DNA of 30,136 bases, taken from DUAG01 sp046756865. Lineage in GTDB: Bacteria; Nitrospirota; Nitrospiria; SBBL01; JAADHI01. Each line of letters starts with the position of its first letter. Positions within the stretch are counted from its first letter, which is position 1. The translations under genes and the position numbers were made by a program. This document shows positions 16,924 through 25,485 of the stretch, one piece after another. The notes beneath the pieces were generated by a model that saw only the letters and a program-made list of their open reading frames with translations, made no database searches and had not been told where the DNA came from. The DNA lies in contig JBHHXE010000009.1 of NCBI GenBank assembly GCA_046756865.1, forward strand, positions 1-30,136, written 5' to 3'.

Positions 16924-17065
16924 GAATACCTCCAAACCCGGTCGACATCCCTGGTTTCCGGATCAATGAAAAAGTCCCATTATAAACTAATGAGGAGGGG
17001 GAGGAGAATTTATTGTGTTCTACCAGGGAAAGACCGAACACGCATCCTTTCCGGACACTTGCTAT

Positions 17066-18511
17066 CTACTCAACCTGGTGGACCTTGATGAGATCAGTCG
17101 GAGCACCGACTCTGTGTTTTCTCCCTGGACGCGGAGACTGGGAAACCATTACCAGCAGGTCTCCCCGCTTTGCCAACTTCCCCCCCTTGATCTCATAAAC
17201 CAATTTATCGAAAATATCGTCCATAGCTTTCAGCATTGACATCCGCCTCGGTATAACCCCCCAAAGGAGGCTCATCCGCCGTTCAACCTCCGGATCAGGA
17301 GTAAAGGCAAGGACCGGAACCCTGGGCCGGTATTTCGAGAGCCTGAGGGCCGAATTACCCGAAAGCGTCGAGGTCACGATCGCTTTCACATCCATTTTAG
17401 AGGCAAGGTGGCATGCCGTATTGCTGACGGCTTCAGGAAGGGAAAGTTGCTCCCCATTTAATGGGACAAAGTGGTCAGGAGGCCGCTCCTCAGCAGCAAG
17501 AATCGTCCGGCGCATCATGTGAACGGCTTTAACCGGGTGTTTTCCAGAAGCCGTTTCAGCAGAAAGCATGACGGCATCCGTCCCGTCAAAAACGGCATTC
17601 GCCACATCTGAGACTTCAGCGCGGGTCGGTCTGGCCTGTTCAATCATGGATTCCAGCATCTGGGTCGCCGTGATCACAGGGATGTGGGCCTGGTTTGCCT
17701 TTCTAATAATTTCTTTTTGAAGAAGCGGAACCCGCTCTAATGGAATCTCAACCCCGAGGTCGCCTCTTGCTACCATCACACCATCAGCCGCGGCCATGAT
17801 ATCGTCCAGGTGTTCAATCGCCATCACCTGCTCCAACTTCGCAATGACCGGAGTATTGCTGCCATGTTTCTTGATTAAACGCTTTACAAGAATAATATCC
17901 CGGGCCGTGCGGACCATGGAAATGGCGACGAAATCAACACCTTGCTTAAGCCCAAAGGAAAGATCATCCCGATCTTTAGGGGTCAGGGATTTTAGACCCA
18001 ACTCTCTTCCAGGAACATTTACTCCTTTATGTTCCTGAAGGATTCCACCCTCAATCACCCGGCAATAAATATCTCCGTCTTGAACCTTCAGAACACGAAG
18101 GTTGATCTGGCCGTCATTGATTAAAATTTGATCGTTTCGATAAACTTTATCGCACAAAGCCGGATAATCGGTAGAAACTGTAGAACCCGTTCCAGTCATT
18201 GAACGTTTTTTGATCACAAAAGATGCATTTCGTCTTAATCGATAGGTCTCTTCTTCAAGTCGACCGATCCGAATCTTGGGCCCCTGGAGATCCTGAATGA
18301 TGGCCGTGGGTTTTCCCGTTTTTCCAGATATCCGACGTATTCTCCGGATTGATTCAGCATGCTCTTTATGGATACCGTGTGAGAAGTTCAAGCGAAAGAC
18401 ATCGGCTCCGGCCTGAACAAGCTGGGAGATCATCTCTTCGGAGGAGGTGGCTGGTCCCAATGTGCAGATAATCTTAGCTTTTCTTTTTTTGTAACGATTC
18501 AGGTCGGCCAT
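17066..18511 (-). CDS. pyk: Pyruvate kinase
   Basis: Converts phosphoenolpyruvate and ADP to pyruvate and ATP. It has 481 residues, with the N-terminus KAKIICTLGPATSS, the substrate loop RLNFSHG (40-46), the signature VIAKLEQVMAIEHLDDIMAAADGVMVARGDLG region with its catalytic Lys and Glu, and a full C-terminal allosteric domain. It starts 15 nt after asd, but the gap has no recognisable Shine-Dalgarno (AATTAAAAA precedes the ATG), unlike the other genes in this run. It supplies pyruvate, a precursor for the ilv and leu products made by the same gene block. Confidence 0.97.
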   Translation of the reverse strand: MADLNRYKKRKAKIICTLGPATSSEEMISQLVQAGADVFRLNFSHGIHKEHAESIRRIRRISGKTGKPTAIIQDLQGPKIRIGRLEEETYRLRRNASFVIKKRSMTGTGSTVSTDYPALCDKVYRNDQILINDGQINLRVLKVQDGDIYCRVIEGGILQEHKGVNVPGRELGLKSLTPKDRDDLSFGLKQGVDFVAISMVRTARDIILVKRLIKKHGSNTPVIAKLEQVMAIEHLDDIMAAADGVMVARGDLGVEIPLERVPLLQKEIIRKANQAHIPVITATQMLESMIEQARPTRAEVSDVANAVFDGTDAVMLSAETASGKHPVKAVHMMRRTILAAEERPPDHFVPLNGEQLSLPEAVSNTACHLASKMDVKAIVTSTLSGNSALRLSKYRPRVPVLAFTPDPEVERRMSLLWGVIPRRMSMLKAMDDIFDKLVYEIKGGKLAKRGDLLVMVSQSPRPGRKHRVGAPTDLIKVHQVE

Positions 18512-18526
18512 TTTTTAATTCATGTA

Positions 18527-19540
18527 TCAGTCGTGTATCAATTTTTCGGCAATTTGAACAGCGTTGAGAGCGGCTCCTTTTCTCAGGTTGTCGGCAACAA
18601 CCCAAAGGTGAAGTCCGTTTGTAACAGAATGATCTTTCCTGATACGGCCAACGTAAACATTGTCCTGGCCGACGGTATCAAGCGGGCTGGGGTAGACCTT
18701 TCGAGAAGGATCGTCAAAGACCGTGACCCCCGGAGCGGCTGAAAGAAGGGCCCTCGCCTCATTCGGATCAAGTTCCTTTTCCGTTTCAATATTGACCGAT
18801 TCGCCGTGTGAACGAAACACCGGAACCCGGATGGTTGTCGCCGTCACCTGAAGCGAAGGCTCTCCCATGATCTTTTTCGTTTCTTCAATAATCTTGTCCT
18901 CCTCTTCGGTATATCCTGTTTTAGAATCACAATCCCAATTTACAATACAGTTAAAAGCGATTTGCTGAGGATAGACATCGCACATGACCTCTTTGAAAGA
19001 GAGAACCGCCTTTGTCTGATCCATCAACTCGCTCATTGCTTCCTTCCCGCTTCCGGAAACAGATTGAAAGGTTGTCACCACAATCCGTCGTATTTTTGCG
19101 GCATCATGTAAAGGTTTCAGAGGGACGACCAACTGGGCCGTCGAACAGTTTGGATTGGCAATAATGCCAAGATGCGTAGAAAGAATGTCTCCATTCACCT
19201 CGGGGACCACAAGCGGCACTTTCTGTTCCATGCGGAATGCGCTCGAGTTATCAATGACAACACATCCCGCCGTAACCGCATGTGGAGTAAACTTCCGGCT
19301 TAAATCACTGTCGGTCGCTCCAAGGACCAGATCAATACCCTCAAAGACATCTTCCCCGAGAATACGAACTACGACGTCCTGCCCCCTAAAAGGAATCGTT
19401 GAACCCGCTGAGCGTTCAGAGGCAAAGAGATAGAGTTTCTCTACGGGGAACTTCCGTTCCTCTAATATTTCGACCATTTCCTGGCCGACAACACCCGTGG
19501 CCCCCATTATTGCAACATGGTATGAATCTTTTTTCTTCAT
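18527..19540 (-). CDS. asd: Aspartate-semialdehyde dehydrogenase
   Basis: Reduces aspartyl phosphate to aspartate semialdehyde, the branch point to lysine, threonine and methionine. It has 337 residues. The NADP-binding GATGVVG is at 13-19, the catalytic cysteine is C132 in NPNCST and the substrate histidine lies in VPVFRSHGESV. The ATG at 19540 is chosen (AAGAGG just upstream); a GTG at 19558 would overlap the leuB stop by 4 nt and remains possible. It sits 14 nt after leuB. Confidence 0.96.
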   Translation of the reverse strand: MKKKDSYHVAIMGATGVVGQEMVEILEERKFPVEKLYLFASERSAGSTIPFRGQDVVVRILGEDVFEGIDLVLGATDSDLSRKFTPHAVTAGCVVIDNSSAFRMEQKVPLVVPEVNGDILSTHLGIIANPNCSTAQLVVPLKPLHDAAKIRRIVVTTFQSVSGSGKEAMSELMDQTKAVLSFKEVMCDVYPQQIAFNCIVNWDCDSKTGYTEEEDKIIEETKKIMGEPSLQVTATTIRVPVFRSHGESVNIETEKELDPNEARALLSAAPGVTVFDDPSRKVYPSPLDTVGQDNVYVGRIRKDHSVTNGLHLWVVADNLRKGAALNAVQIAEKLIHD

Positions 19541-19554
19541 GCACCTCTTGCCTT

Positions 19555-20661
19555 TCACGATTCCAGATGCGCGACAACGCGATCTCCCATCTCTTTAGTA
19601 CCCACCTTCTTCGTCCCATCTGAAAAGATGTCAGACGTTCGATACCCTTCCTCCAGGACCTTAAAAACCGCATCTTCAACCGTGCAGGCCTCCTTCCCCA
19701 ACCCGAATGAGTAACGCAGCATCATTGCCGCAGAGAGGATAGTTGCAAGCGGGTTGGCAAGATCTTGTCCTGCGATATCCGGTGCACTCCCGTGAATAGG
19801 TTCGTACATCCCCTTGACACAGCCACCTGTATCTTCCCCCGCCTGACCTCCCATACTCGCGGATGGAAGCATCCCGATTGATCCGGTAAGCATGGCCGCG
19901 GCATCCGAAAGGATGTCCCCGAACATGTTCGTCGTCACCAGGACATCGAATTGCTTCGGGTTCCGAATCAACTGCATGGCACAGTTATCGACATACATAT
20001 GAGACAAATCCACATCGGGATAATCCTGATGGACCTTTATGACCACCTTACGCCACAACTCTGTCACTTCCAAGACATTGGCCTTGTCAATGGATGTCAC
20101 CTTCTTACGTCGTTTTCGGGCAACCTCAAATGCAACACGGGCAATACGTTCCACTTCAGAAGTGGTATAAACCAAGGTATTAATTCCACGCTCTTCCTCG
20201 CCATATCCCTCGATGCCGCGCGGTTTCCCGAAATAAATCCCGCCGGTCAATTCACGCACAACCATCAGATCAATTCCATCGATAACTTCCCGCTTCAGGG
20301 TGGAGGCATCGGCCATCATCGGATAAAGGATTGCGGGACGGAGATTAGCGAAAAGACCGAGTTTTTCCCGAAGGCCCAAGAGCGCCCGTTCGGGACGAAT
20401 CGCGTAGTCCATTCCCTCCCACTTCGGTCCGCCAACCGCCCCAAGCAGAACAGCGTCCGCGCCCATTGCCAGCCGAAGAGTCTCTTCCGGAAGCGGTTCT
20501 CCAAATTGATCGATCGCAGCTCCTCCGACAATCCCGCTCTCAAATTCAAACTGGTGCCCAAACTTCTGTCCAATTACCCTAAGAACAGCCACCGCCTGAG
20601 GAGTAATTTCCCGACCAATCCCATCTCCGGGAAGAACCGCCACTTTCATCTTATTTACCAT
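19555..20661 (-). CDS. leuB: 3-isopropylmalate dehydrogenase
   Basis: Oxidatively decarboxylates 3-isopropylmalate to the leucine 2-oxo acid precursor. It has 368 residues. KVAVLPGDGIGREI is at the N-terminus, the central RELTGGIYFG is the substrate loop of LeuB, and YEPIHGSAPDIAGQDLANP is the cofactor signature; its Asp fits NAD rather than NADP preference. GGAG lies 7 nt before the ATG. It follows leuA directly; leuC and leuD, often placed between, are missing from this locus. A long opposite-strand frame over this gene is not a gene. Confidence 0.97.
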   Translation of the reverse strand: MVNKMKVAVLPGDGIGREITPQAVAVLRVIGQKFGHQFEFESGIVGGAAIDQFGEPLPEETLRLAMGADAVLLGAVGGPKWEGMDYAIRPERALLGLREKLGLFANLRPAILYPMMADASTLKREVIDGIDLMVVRELTGGIYFGKPRGIEGYGEEERGINTLVYTTSEVERIARVAFEVARKRRKKVTSIDKANVLEVTELWRKVVIKVHQDYPDVDLSHMYVDNCAMQLIRNPKQFDVLVTTNMFGDILSDAAAMLTGSIGMLPSASMGGQAGEDTGGCVKGMYEPIHGSAPDIAGQDLANPLATILSAAMMLRYSFGLGKEACTVEDAVFKVLEEGYRTSDIFSDGTKKVGTKEMGDRVVAHLES

Positions 20662-20694
20662 GATTCAACTCCATCCATTAGCACCTCTCATCCT

Positions 20695-22242
20695 TTAAAT
20701 CAGACCCACTTCATTTTCCCTTTTTTCGTTTCTATCTTCCCACACGGCCAGTTTGTTCAAGGCATTCAAATAGGCGCGGACGGAGGCAATGATGATATCA
20801 GTATCCGCGCCGTGGCCCATAATCCGTCTCTCTCCTTCTTCGAGGATGACCGTCACTTCACCCAAAGCATCCGTACCACCGGTGATCCCTTTTACCACAT
20901 AGGACTTTAAATGGCTCTTTGTTCTTGTCATCGCTGCGATGGTTTTGTAGGCGGCATCGACCACACCGTCTCCCTGCCCGACTTGCTTCAGAATATCATC
21001 TCCCACAGCAAGTTCAATTGTCGCCTTCGGGGAAACCTCGCTTCCGCCTTCCGAATGGATCGACACGAGTCGGTAGCGCTCGGATTTTCGGCCCATCTCT
21101 TCTGAAATGATTGCTTCTAAATCTTCATCGAATATTTCTTTTTTCTGGTCAGCCAGATGTTTCATCCTTTCAAAGGCTTTATTTAAATCATCTTCGCTCG
21201 GGTGATACCCCAGCTCCTCAAGCCGGTTCTTGAATGCGTGACGACCGGAATGTTTACCCAAAATAATGCGAGTTTTGCCAACACCTACTGATTCAGGCCG
21301 CATGATTTCATAGGTCATCTTTTCCTTAAGAAGCCCGTCCTGATGTATCCCCGATTCGTGCGCAAAAGCATTGGCTCCGACAATGGCCTTGTTCGGCTGA
21401 ACTGGCATCCTTGTGATACGGGTAACAAGCCGACTCGTCGTCATAATTTCTTCAGTTGAAACCTCAGTATCTGCCTCAAAAAAGTCCTGCCGCGTACGCA
21501 GGGCCATGACCACCTCCTCCAGGGAGGCATTCCCGGCACGTTCTCCAATTCCATTAATCGTACACTCCACCTGGCCTGCACCCGCATGAACTGCACTCAG
21601 TGAGTTGGATACGGCCAGACCCAGGTCATTGTGACAATGCACTGAAATCACGGCTTGATCTATATTCGGGACACGCTCTCGTATCGACTTTATTAACCGA
21701 TAGAACTCTTCAGGCGTCGTATAACCGACCGTATCCGGAATATTCACCGTCGTAGCGCCTGCAGATATCACCGCTTCCAGCATTTCACAGAGATAAGACT
21801 CTTCCGAGCGGGTCGCGTCCATTGGAGAAAATTCCACATCATCTACATATCCACGTGAATGCTCAACAATTTCAACAGCACGATCCAGGGCCTCTTTCCG
21901 TGTCATCCTGAATTGATACTTTAAATGAATATCTGATGTTGAGATAAAAGTATGGATCCTGACCTTTTTCCCTCCCTTCAAAGCCTCCCAGGCACTATCA
22001 ACATCTGCAGTCTTTGCCCGTGCAAGACTACAAATCACTGGCCCTTCCACCTCTTGAGATATTTTTTGGATGGCCTCAAAATCTCCTGAAGAGCTAAACG
22101 CAAAACCCGCTTCGATGATATCGACTCCGAGACGGGCAAGTTGCTTGGCGATGAATACTTTTTCTTCAACATTCATGGTCGCACCGGGCGACTGTTCCCC
22201 ATCGCGAAGGGTAGTGTCGAATATTTGAATCAGTCGTGACAT
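20695..22242 (-). CDS. leuA: 2-isopropylmalate synthase
   Basis: Condenses 2-oxoisovalerate with acetyl-CoA, the first step of leucine synthesis. It has 515 residues, long enough for the TIM barrel plus the C-terminal leucine-binding regulatory domain. FDTTLRDGEQSPG is at the start, HCHND carries the metal-binding His pair, and GIGERAGNASLEE is canonical. The C-terminal region (STEGGSEV-like to TGGTDALGEVTVIL) is the allosteric LeuA domain. The ATG at 22242 has GAGG about 9 nt upstream; a TTG at 22263 is in frame but would lie at the edge of the terminator-like hairpin. Feedback inhibition by leucine is expected from the family. Confidence 0.97.
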   Translation of the reverse strand: MSRLIQIFDTTLRDGEQSPGATMNVEEKVFIAKQLARLGVDIIEAGFAFSSSGDFEAIQKISQEVEGPVICSLARAKTADVDSAWEALKGGKKVRIHTFISTSDIHLKYQFRMTRKEALDRAVEIVEHSRGYVDDVEFSPMDATRSEESYLCEMLEAVISAGATTVNIPDTVGYTTPEEFYRLIKSIRERVPNIDQAVISVHCHNDLGLAVSNSLSAVHAGAGQVECTINGIGERAGNASLEEVVMALRTRQDFFEADTEVSTEEIMTTSRLVTRITRMPVQPNKAIVGANAFAHESGIHQDGLLKEKMTYEIMRPESVGVGKTRIILGKHSGRHAFKNRLEELGYHPSEDDLNKAFERMKHLADQKKEIFDEDLEAIISEEMGRKSERYRLVSIHSEGGSEVSPKATIELAVGDDILKQVGQGDGVVDAAYKTIAAMTRTKSHLKSYVVKGITGGTDALGEVTVILEEGERRIMGHGADTDIIIASVRAYLNALNKLAVWEDRNEKRENEVGLI

Positions 22243-22270
22243 TGTTCTTTTCCTCTTCTCCAAACTAAAG

Positions 22271-22310
22271 AAAAAAGGCCCTCATCAGATTGTTCCAGTT
22301 GATGAAGGCC
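22271..22310 (-). terminator. Intrinsic terminator-like hairpin (candidate attenuator) before leuA
   Basis: On the minus strand GGCCTTCATCA (22310-22300) pairs with TGATGAGGGCC (22287-22277), an 11-bp stem with one G-U pair and a 12-nt loop, followed directly by six T (22276-22271). It lies between the pssA stop and the leuA ATG, only about 29 nt before that ATG, too close for a promoter to fit after it. It therefore either ends the upstream operon partially or works as an attenuator for leuA-leuB-asd-pyk. Confidence 0.8.
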
Positions 22311-22318
22311 ATTCTCTT

Positions 22319-22354
22319 TATATCACATTGCAATGAAATATAACATTTAATGTT
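22319..22354. repeat. Two AT-rich palindromes upstream of the leuA hairpin
   Basis: The perfect palindrome CATTGCAATG (22326-22335) sits in a wider imperfect 24-nt palindrome with TATAT/ATATA ends (22319-22342). Next to it AACATT-T-AATGTT (22342-22354) is a second palindrome that overlaps the pssA stop codon. They could be protein-binding sites or small hairpins in the leuA leader. Confidence 0.5.
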
Positions 22355-23168
22355 TAAGAATGATCTCCTTGTCTTCGATGTCCTCATGCTCCGGTTCGAG
22401 GTTAGAATCATCGAGAGGCTCCTTCCTGAGGCGACGGTAAAGCGCAACCAGGGGCCGTTCTGCTATCCCGGAGAGAACATAAAGCGAAATCACCGAAAAA
22501 AGCATGACCTGCGGGGCCGTGACCAAGACCATTAAAATAAGAACCAAACCGACCAAAGCGCCAAAGGGCTTTCGGTCTCTCAGGTTCAGGTCTTTAAAAC
22601 TCCGGTAGCGAACATTACCAACCATAAGAAAGGCCAATACATAGATAACCCCCAACATCAGGACAGGACGGACCTCTTTTCCAAAATCAAGAATATACCC
22701 ATCAAGATTAATCGTTGTTGCAACGAGCGTCGCCGCGGCGGGGATCGGAAGCCCGATAAATCCTTTGCTCTCCGGCCCGGAAACCTGAACATTAAATCGC
22801 GCAAGCCGAAGGGCACCGCAAACAATAAACAAAAAAACTGCCACCCAACCCAGACGTCCATAAGAACGGAGTCCCCAGGAGTAGGCCAGCAGCGCCGGAG
22901 CCACGCCAAAGGAAACAAGGTCGCATAATGAATCATATTCAACCCCGAAACGGCTTGTCGTGTTGGTTAATCGTGCCAATTTCCCATCGAGTACATCAAA
23001 AACAGTTGCGATCAGAATTGCCGTTGCGGCCGTGTTGAAATGACCATTAAAAACAGAAATGATGGAAAAGACACCACAAAAAAGATTACCGCTCGTAAAC
23101 AGGTTCGGAATGAGATAAATTCCCTTTCTCCGAAACTCCCTGATTCTGGGTTTTCTTTTTTTTCTCAC
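22347..23168 (-). CDS. pssA: CDP-diacylglycerol-serine O-phosphatidyltransferase
   Basis: Integral inner-membrane enzyme that makes phosphatidylserine from CDP-diacylglycerol and serine. It has 273 residues with several membrane segments. The CDP-alcohol phosphotransferase motif is complete: D58, D61-G62, A65-R66, G75, D79 and D83 in the pattern DGxxARx8GxxxDxxxD. The start is GTG, overlapping the psd stop as GTGA, so the two lipid enzymes are translationally coupled. The acidic C-terminal tail (LEPEHEDIEDKE) is cytoplasmic-looking. It is embedded in a branched-chain amino acid operon. Confidence 0.95.
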   Translation of the reverse strand: MRKKRKPRIREFRRKGIYLIPNLFTSGNLFCGVFSIISVFNGHFNTAATAILIATVFDVLDGKLARLTNTTSRFGVEYDSLCDLVSFGVAPALLAYSWGLRSYGRLGWVAVFLFIVCGALRLARFNVQVSGPESKGFIGLPIPAAATLVATTINLDGYILDFGKEVRPVLMLGVIYVLAFLMVGNVRYRSFKDLNLRDRKPFGALVGLVLILMVLVTAPQVMLFSVISLYVLSGIAERPLVALYRRLRKEPLDDSNLEPEHEDIEDKEIILKH

Positions 23169-23812
23169 CTTAACACCCCGATTACACTCTCTCCGCCTTT
23201 GACCTTGTCTCCTTTAGAAACGTGAACCTCCGTCTCAACCGGAAGGTATAAATCAACGCGAGAACCGAAACGAATCAGACCAAAGCGTTCACCCCGCTGA
23301 AGGCTTTCACCCACTTCCGCCCTGCAAACAATACGCCTTGCAATCAGACCTGCGATCTGGACACAGACAAGCTTTTTCCCGGAATCCGTTTCTAGAACGA
23401 GGGCATTCTGTTCATTCTCAAGCGACGCTTTTGGCACATTCGCCGCAAAAAAACGGCCTCTGTTATAGATGACATCAAGCACCTTACCCTTAACCGGACT
23501 CCGGTTGACGTGGACATTAAAAATGTCCAGAAAGATGCTGATTTTAATCGCTGGTTTTTTTAGAAACCGCCCCTCTTCCGTGGGAGAAACATCGACGATC
23601 TTTCCATCTGCCGGAGAAACCACCGCCCCCGTGTCATTCGAGATAACCCGCTCCGGATCTCTAAAAAAATAGGTACAAAAGAGGGTAAGCACTCCAAAAG
23701 ATATCCCTCCCGCCCAACCAAGATAGAACGCTGCGGGAAGAATAAGGTTGCCCGCGATCCCAATAAAGACAAAACCTTCTTTCGCAATGGGAAACCGCTT
23801 ATCCTGCATCAT
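23165..23812 (-). CDS. psd: Phosphatidylserine decarboxylase (short, Asd/archaeal-type)
   Basis: Decarboxylates phosphatidylserine to phosphatidylethanolamine at the inner membrane, the step after pssA. It has 215 residues and belongs to the short form. Two hydrophobic N-terminal segments (about 12-50) precede the catalytic part; D69 (SPADGK) and H101 (FNVHVNR) match catalytic positions. The self-cleavage site is G183-S184 in RFGSRVDL, giving a pyruvoyl alpha chain of about 32 residues. GAGGG overlaps the double ATG, so the start may be at 23812 or 23809. Confidence 0.94.
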   Translation of the reverse strand: MMQDKRFPIAKEGFVFIGIAGNLILPAAFYLGWAGGISFGVLTLFCTYFFRDPERVISNDTGAVVSPADGKIVDVSPTEEGRFLKKPAIKISIFLDIFNVHVNRSPVKGKVLDVIYNRGRFFAANVPKASLENEQNALVLETDSGKKLVCVQIAGLIARRIVCRAEVGESLQRGERFGLIRFGSRVDLYLPVETEVHVSKGDKVKGGESVIGVLR

Positions 23813-23854
23813 CCCTCAATACAATATTGTTTCACAGAAAGAATTTATTGGCCC

Positions 23855-24868
23855 TTAATTCTTACTACGATCGACCAGAAGATCCTTTTTCAGCCAGGGC
23901 ATCATCGCTCGAAGTCTACCACCAACCTCCTCAATAGGATGGTTTTCACCCCGCTTGGCCAGTGCATTAAAGACCGGACGTCTTGCTTTGTTTTCCAGCA
24001 TCCATTCTTTGGCGAATTGGCCACTCTGGATTTCGTCCAGAATCTTTTTCATCTCCTTCTTTGTCTCATCGGTAACAATCCGTGAGCCTCGAGTCAGGTC
24101 TCCATAACGGGCGGTATTTGAAATTGAGTACCGCATGTTCGTGATGCCCCCTTCATAGATGAGATCAACAATCAGCTTAACTTCATGGAGACATTCAAAG
24201 TAGGCCATCTCAGGAGAATAACCGGCTTCAACCAGCGTCTCAAATCCAGCAGTAATCAGCGCGGTCAGGCCGCCGCAGAGAACTGTTTGCTCCCCAAAGA
24301 GGTCGGTCTCGGTTTCCTCTCTGAAATTGGTTTCCAAAACACCGGCGCGTGTTCCGCCATTTGCTTTTGCATAGGCCAGCGCCACGTCCCGGGTATTATT
24401 GGAAGGATCCTGATGAATCGCGATCAGCATCGGCACCCCGCTCCCCTTCTGAAATTCGGACCGAACCAAGTGACCCGGGCCCTTCGGTGCCACCATAAAT
24501 ACATTAATGTCAGCTCTCGGAACAATCTGGCCGAAATGGATATTAAATCCATGCGCGAAGGCCAGGTAGGCCCCTTGTTTAAGATTGGGCGCAACTTGGC
24601 TTTCGTAGAGATCTCCGCCAATTTCATCCGGTGTTAACATCATCACAATATCCGCCGCCTTCGTGGCGTCGGCGACAGGCATCACTTTCAGGCCGGACTG
24701 AACCGCCTTATCCCAGGACGGGCCTTCCCTTAAACCGATTGAAACCGAAACCCCGCTGTCGATGAGGTTCAAGGCATGGGCATGTCCCTGACTGCCATAG
24801 CCGATGATGGTTACCTTCTTCCCCTTTAGAATTTCTGAACTGGCGTCCTGATCATAGTAAATTTTCAT
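23855..24868 (-). CDS. ilvC: Ketol-acid reductoisomerase (NADP+), class I
   Basis: Isomerises and reduces acetolactate or acetohydroxybutyrate in valine and isoleucine synthesis. It has 337 residues, the short class I form. IGYGSQGHA (22-30) is the dinucleotide loop; PKGPGHLVR, the ETETDLFGEQ metal motif and the C-terminal ECLHEVKLIVDL segment carry the Mg-binding acids. GGAG lies 7 nt before the ATG. It is 34 nt after ilvN. Confidence 0.98.
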   Translation of the reverse strand: MKIYYDQDASSEILKGKKVTIIGYGSQGHAHALNLIDSGVSVSIGLREGPSWDKAVQSGLKVMPVADATKAADIVMMLTPDEIGGDLYESQVAPNLKQGAYLAFAHGFNIHFGQIVPRADINVFMVAPKGPGHLVRSEFQKGSGVPMLIAIHQDPSNNTRDVALAYAKANGGTRAGVLETNFREETETDLFGEQTVLCGGLTALITAGFETLVEAGYSPEMAYFECLHEVKLIVDLIYEGGITNMRYSISNTARYGDLTRGSRIVTDETKKEMKKILDEIQSGQFAKEWMLENKARRPVFNALAKRGENHPIEEVGGRLRAMMPWLKKDLLVDRSKN

Positions 24869-24902
24869 TTTAAACTCCGTTTCATTTTATATGCACACCA
24901 TG

Positions 24903-25439
24903 CTATTTTGCCTGGCCCGATAATGCTCTTCGATCTGAATTTTCTTTAACGGTCGTAATTTTCACTTCTTCGCGTGCGATTGCAATCCTACCTGTTCTGA
25001 TCAGTTCCTTAATCCCAAGGGGCCGGAGCAGGTTGATAATGGCCTCAACTTTGTTGACATCTCCAGTAATCTCGATGGTATAGGTATTTGATGATGAATC
25101 AATAATATTGGCTCGAAAAATATCCGCCACTCTTAGGGCCTCTGCCCGGTCTTCCGGACGTGCATTTACCTTGATGAGCGCGGTCTCTCGCTCTACATAA
25201 GCCTTTTCGATCAAATCGACCACCTTGATCACATCAACCAGTTTATTGAGCTGTTTAGTGATCTGTTCAATAATCCGGTCCTCGCCCTCGGTGACAATTG
25301 TCATCATCGAGACCGAGGGATCGAGGGTCGGTCCCACGGAAAGCGTTTCGATATTGAATCCCCTGCCTGAAAAAAGCCCTGAAATACGGGATAGAGCCCC
25401 AAACTTATTTTCAACAAGAACAGATATAATGTGCTGCAT
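24903..25439 (-). CDS. ilvN: Acetolactate synthase, small regulatory subunit
   Basis: Regulatory partner of IlvB that confers valine feedback control. It has 178 residues, the long (IlvH-like) form with an N-terminal ACT domain (HIISVLVENKFGALSRISGLFSGRGFNIETL, split over about residues 3-33) and a C-terminal ACT-like domain (RETALIKV...IEITGDVNKVEAIINLLRPLGIKELIRTGRIA). It lies between ilvB and ilvC with gaps of 46 and 34 nt. The symbol ilvH would be equally valid. Confidence 0.96.
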   Translation of the reverse strand: MQHIISVLVENKFGALSRISGLFSGRGFNIETLSVGPTLDPSVSMMTIVTEGEDRIIEQITKQLNKLVDVIKVVDLIEKAYVERETALIKVNARPEDRAEALRVADIFRANIIDSSSNTYTIEITGDVNKVEAIINLLRPLGIKELIRTGRIAIAREEVKITTVKENSDRRALSGQAK

Positions 25440-25485
25440 TTATCCCTACCTGAAATGGTTATAAGATAGCGGGAGCGCCGTTTCT

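Noticed and set aside
19951..20910. A 319-codon plus-strand open frame opposite leuB and the end of leuA
   Set aside because: It lies fully antisense to two well-conserved enzymes, has no ribosome site, and its composition (many His, Asn, Ser, Pro) is typical of a reverse-strand shadow.
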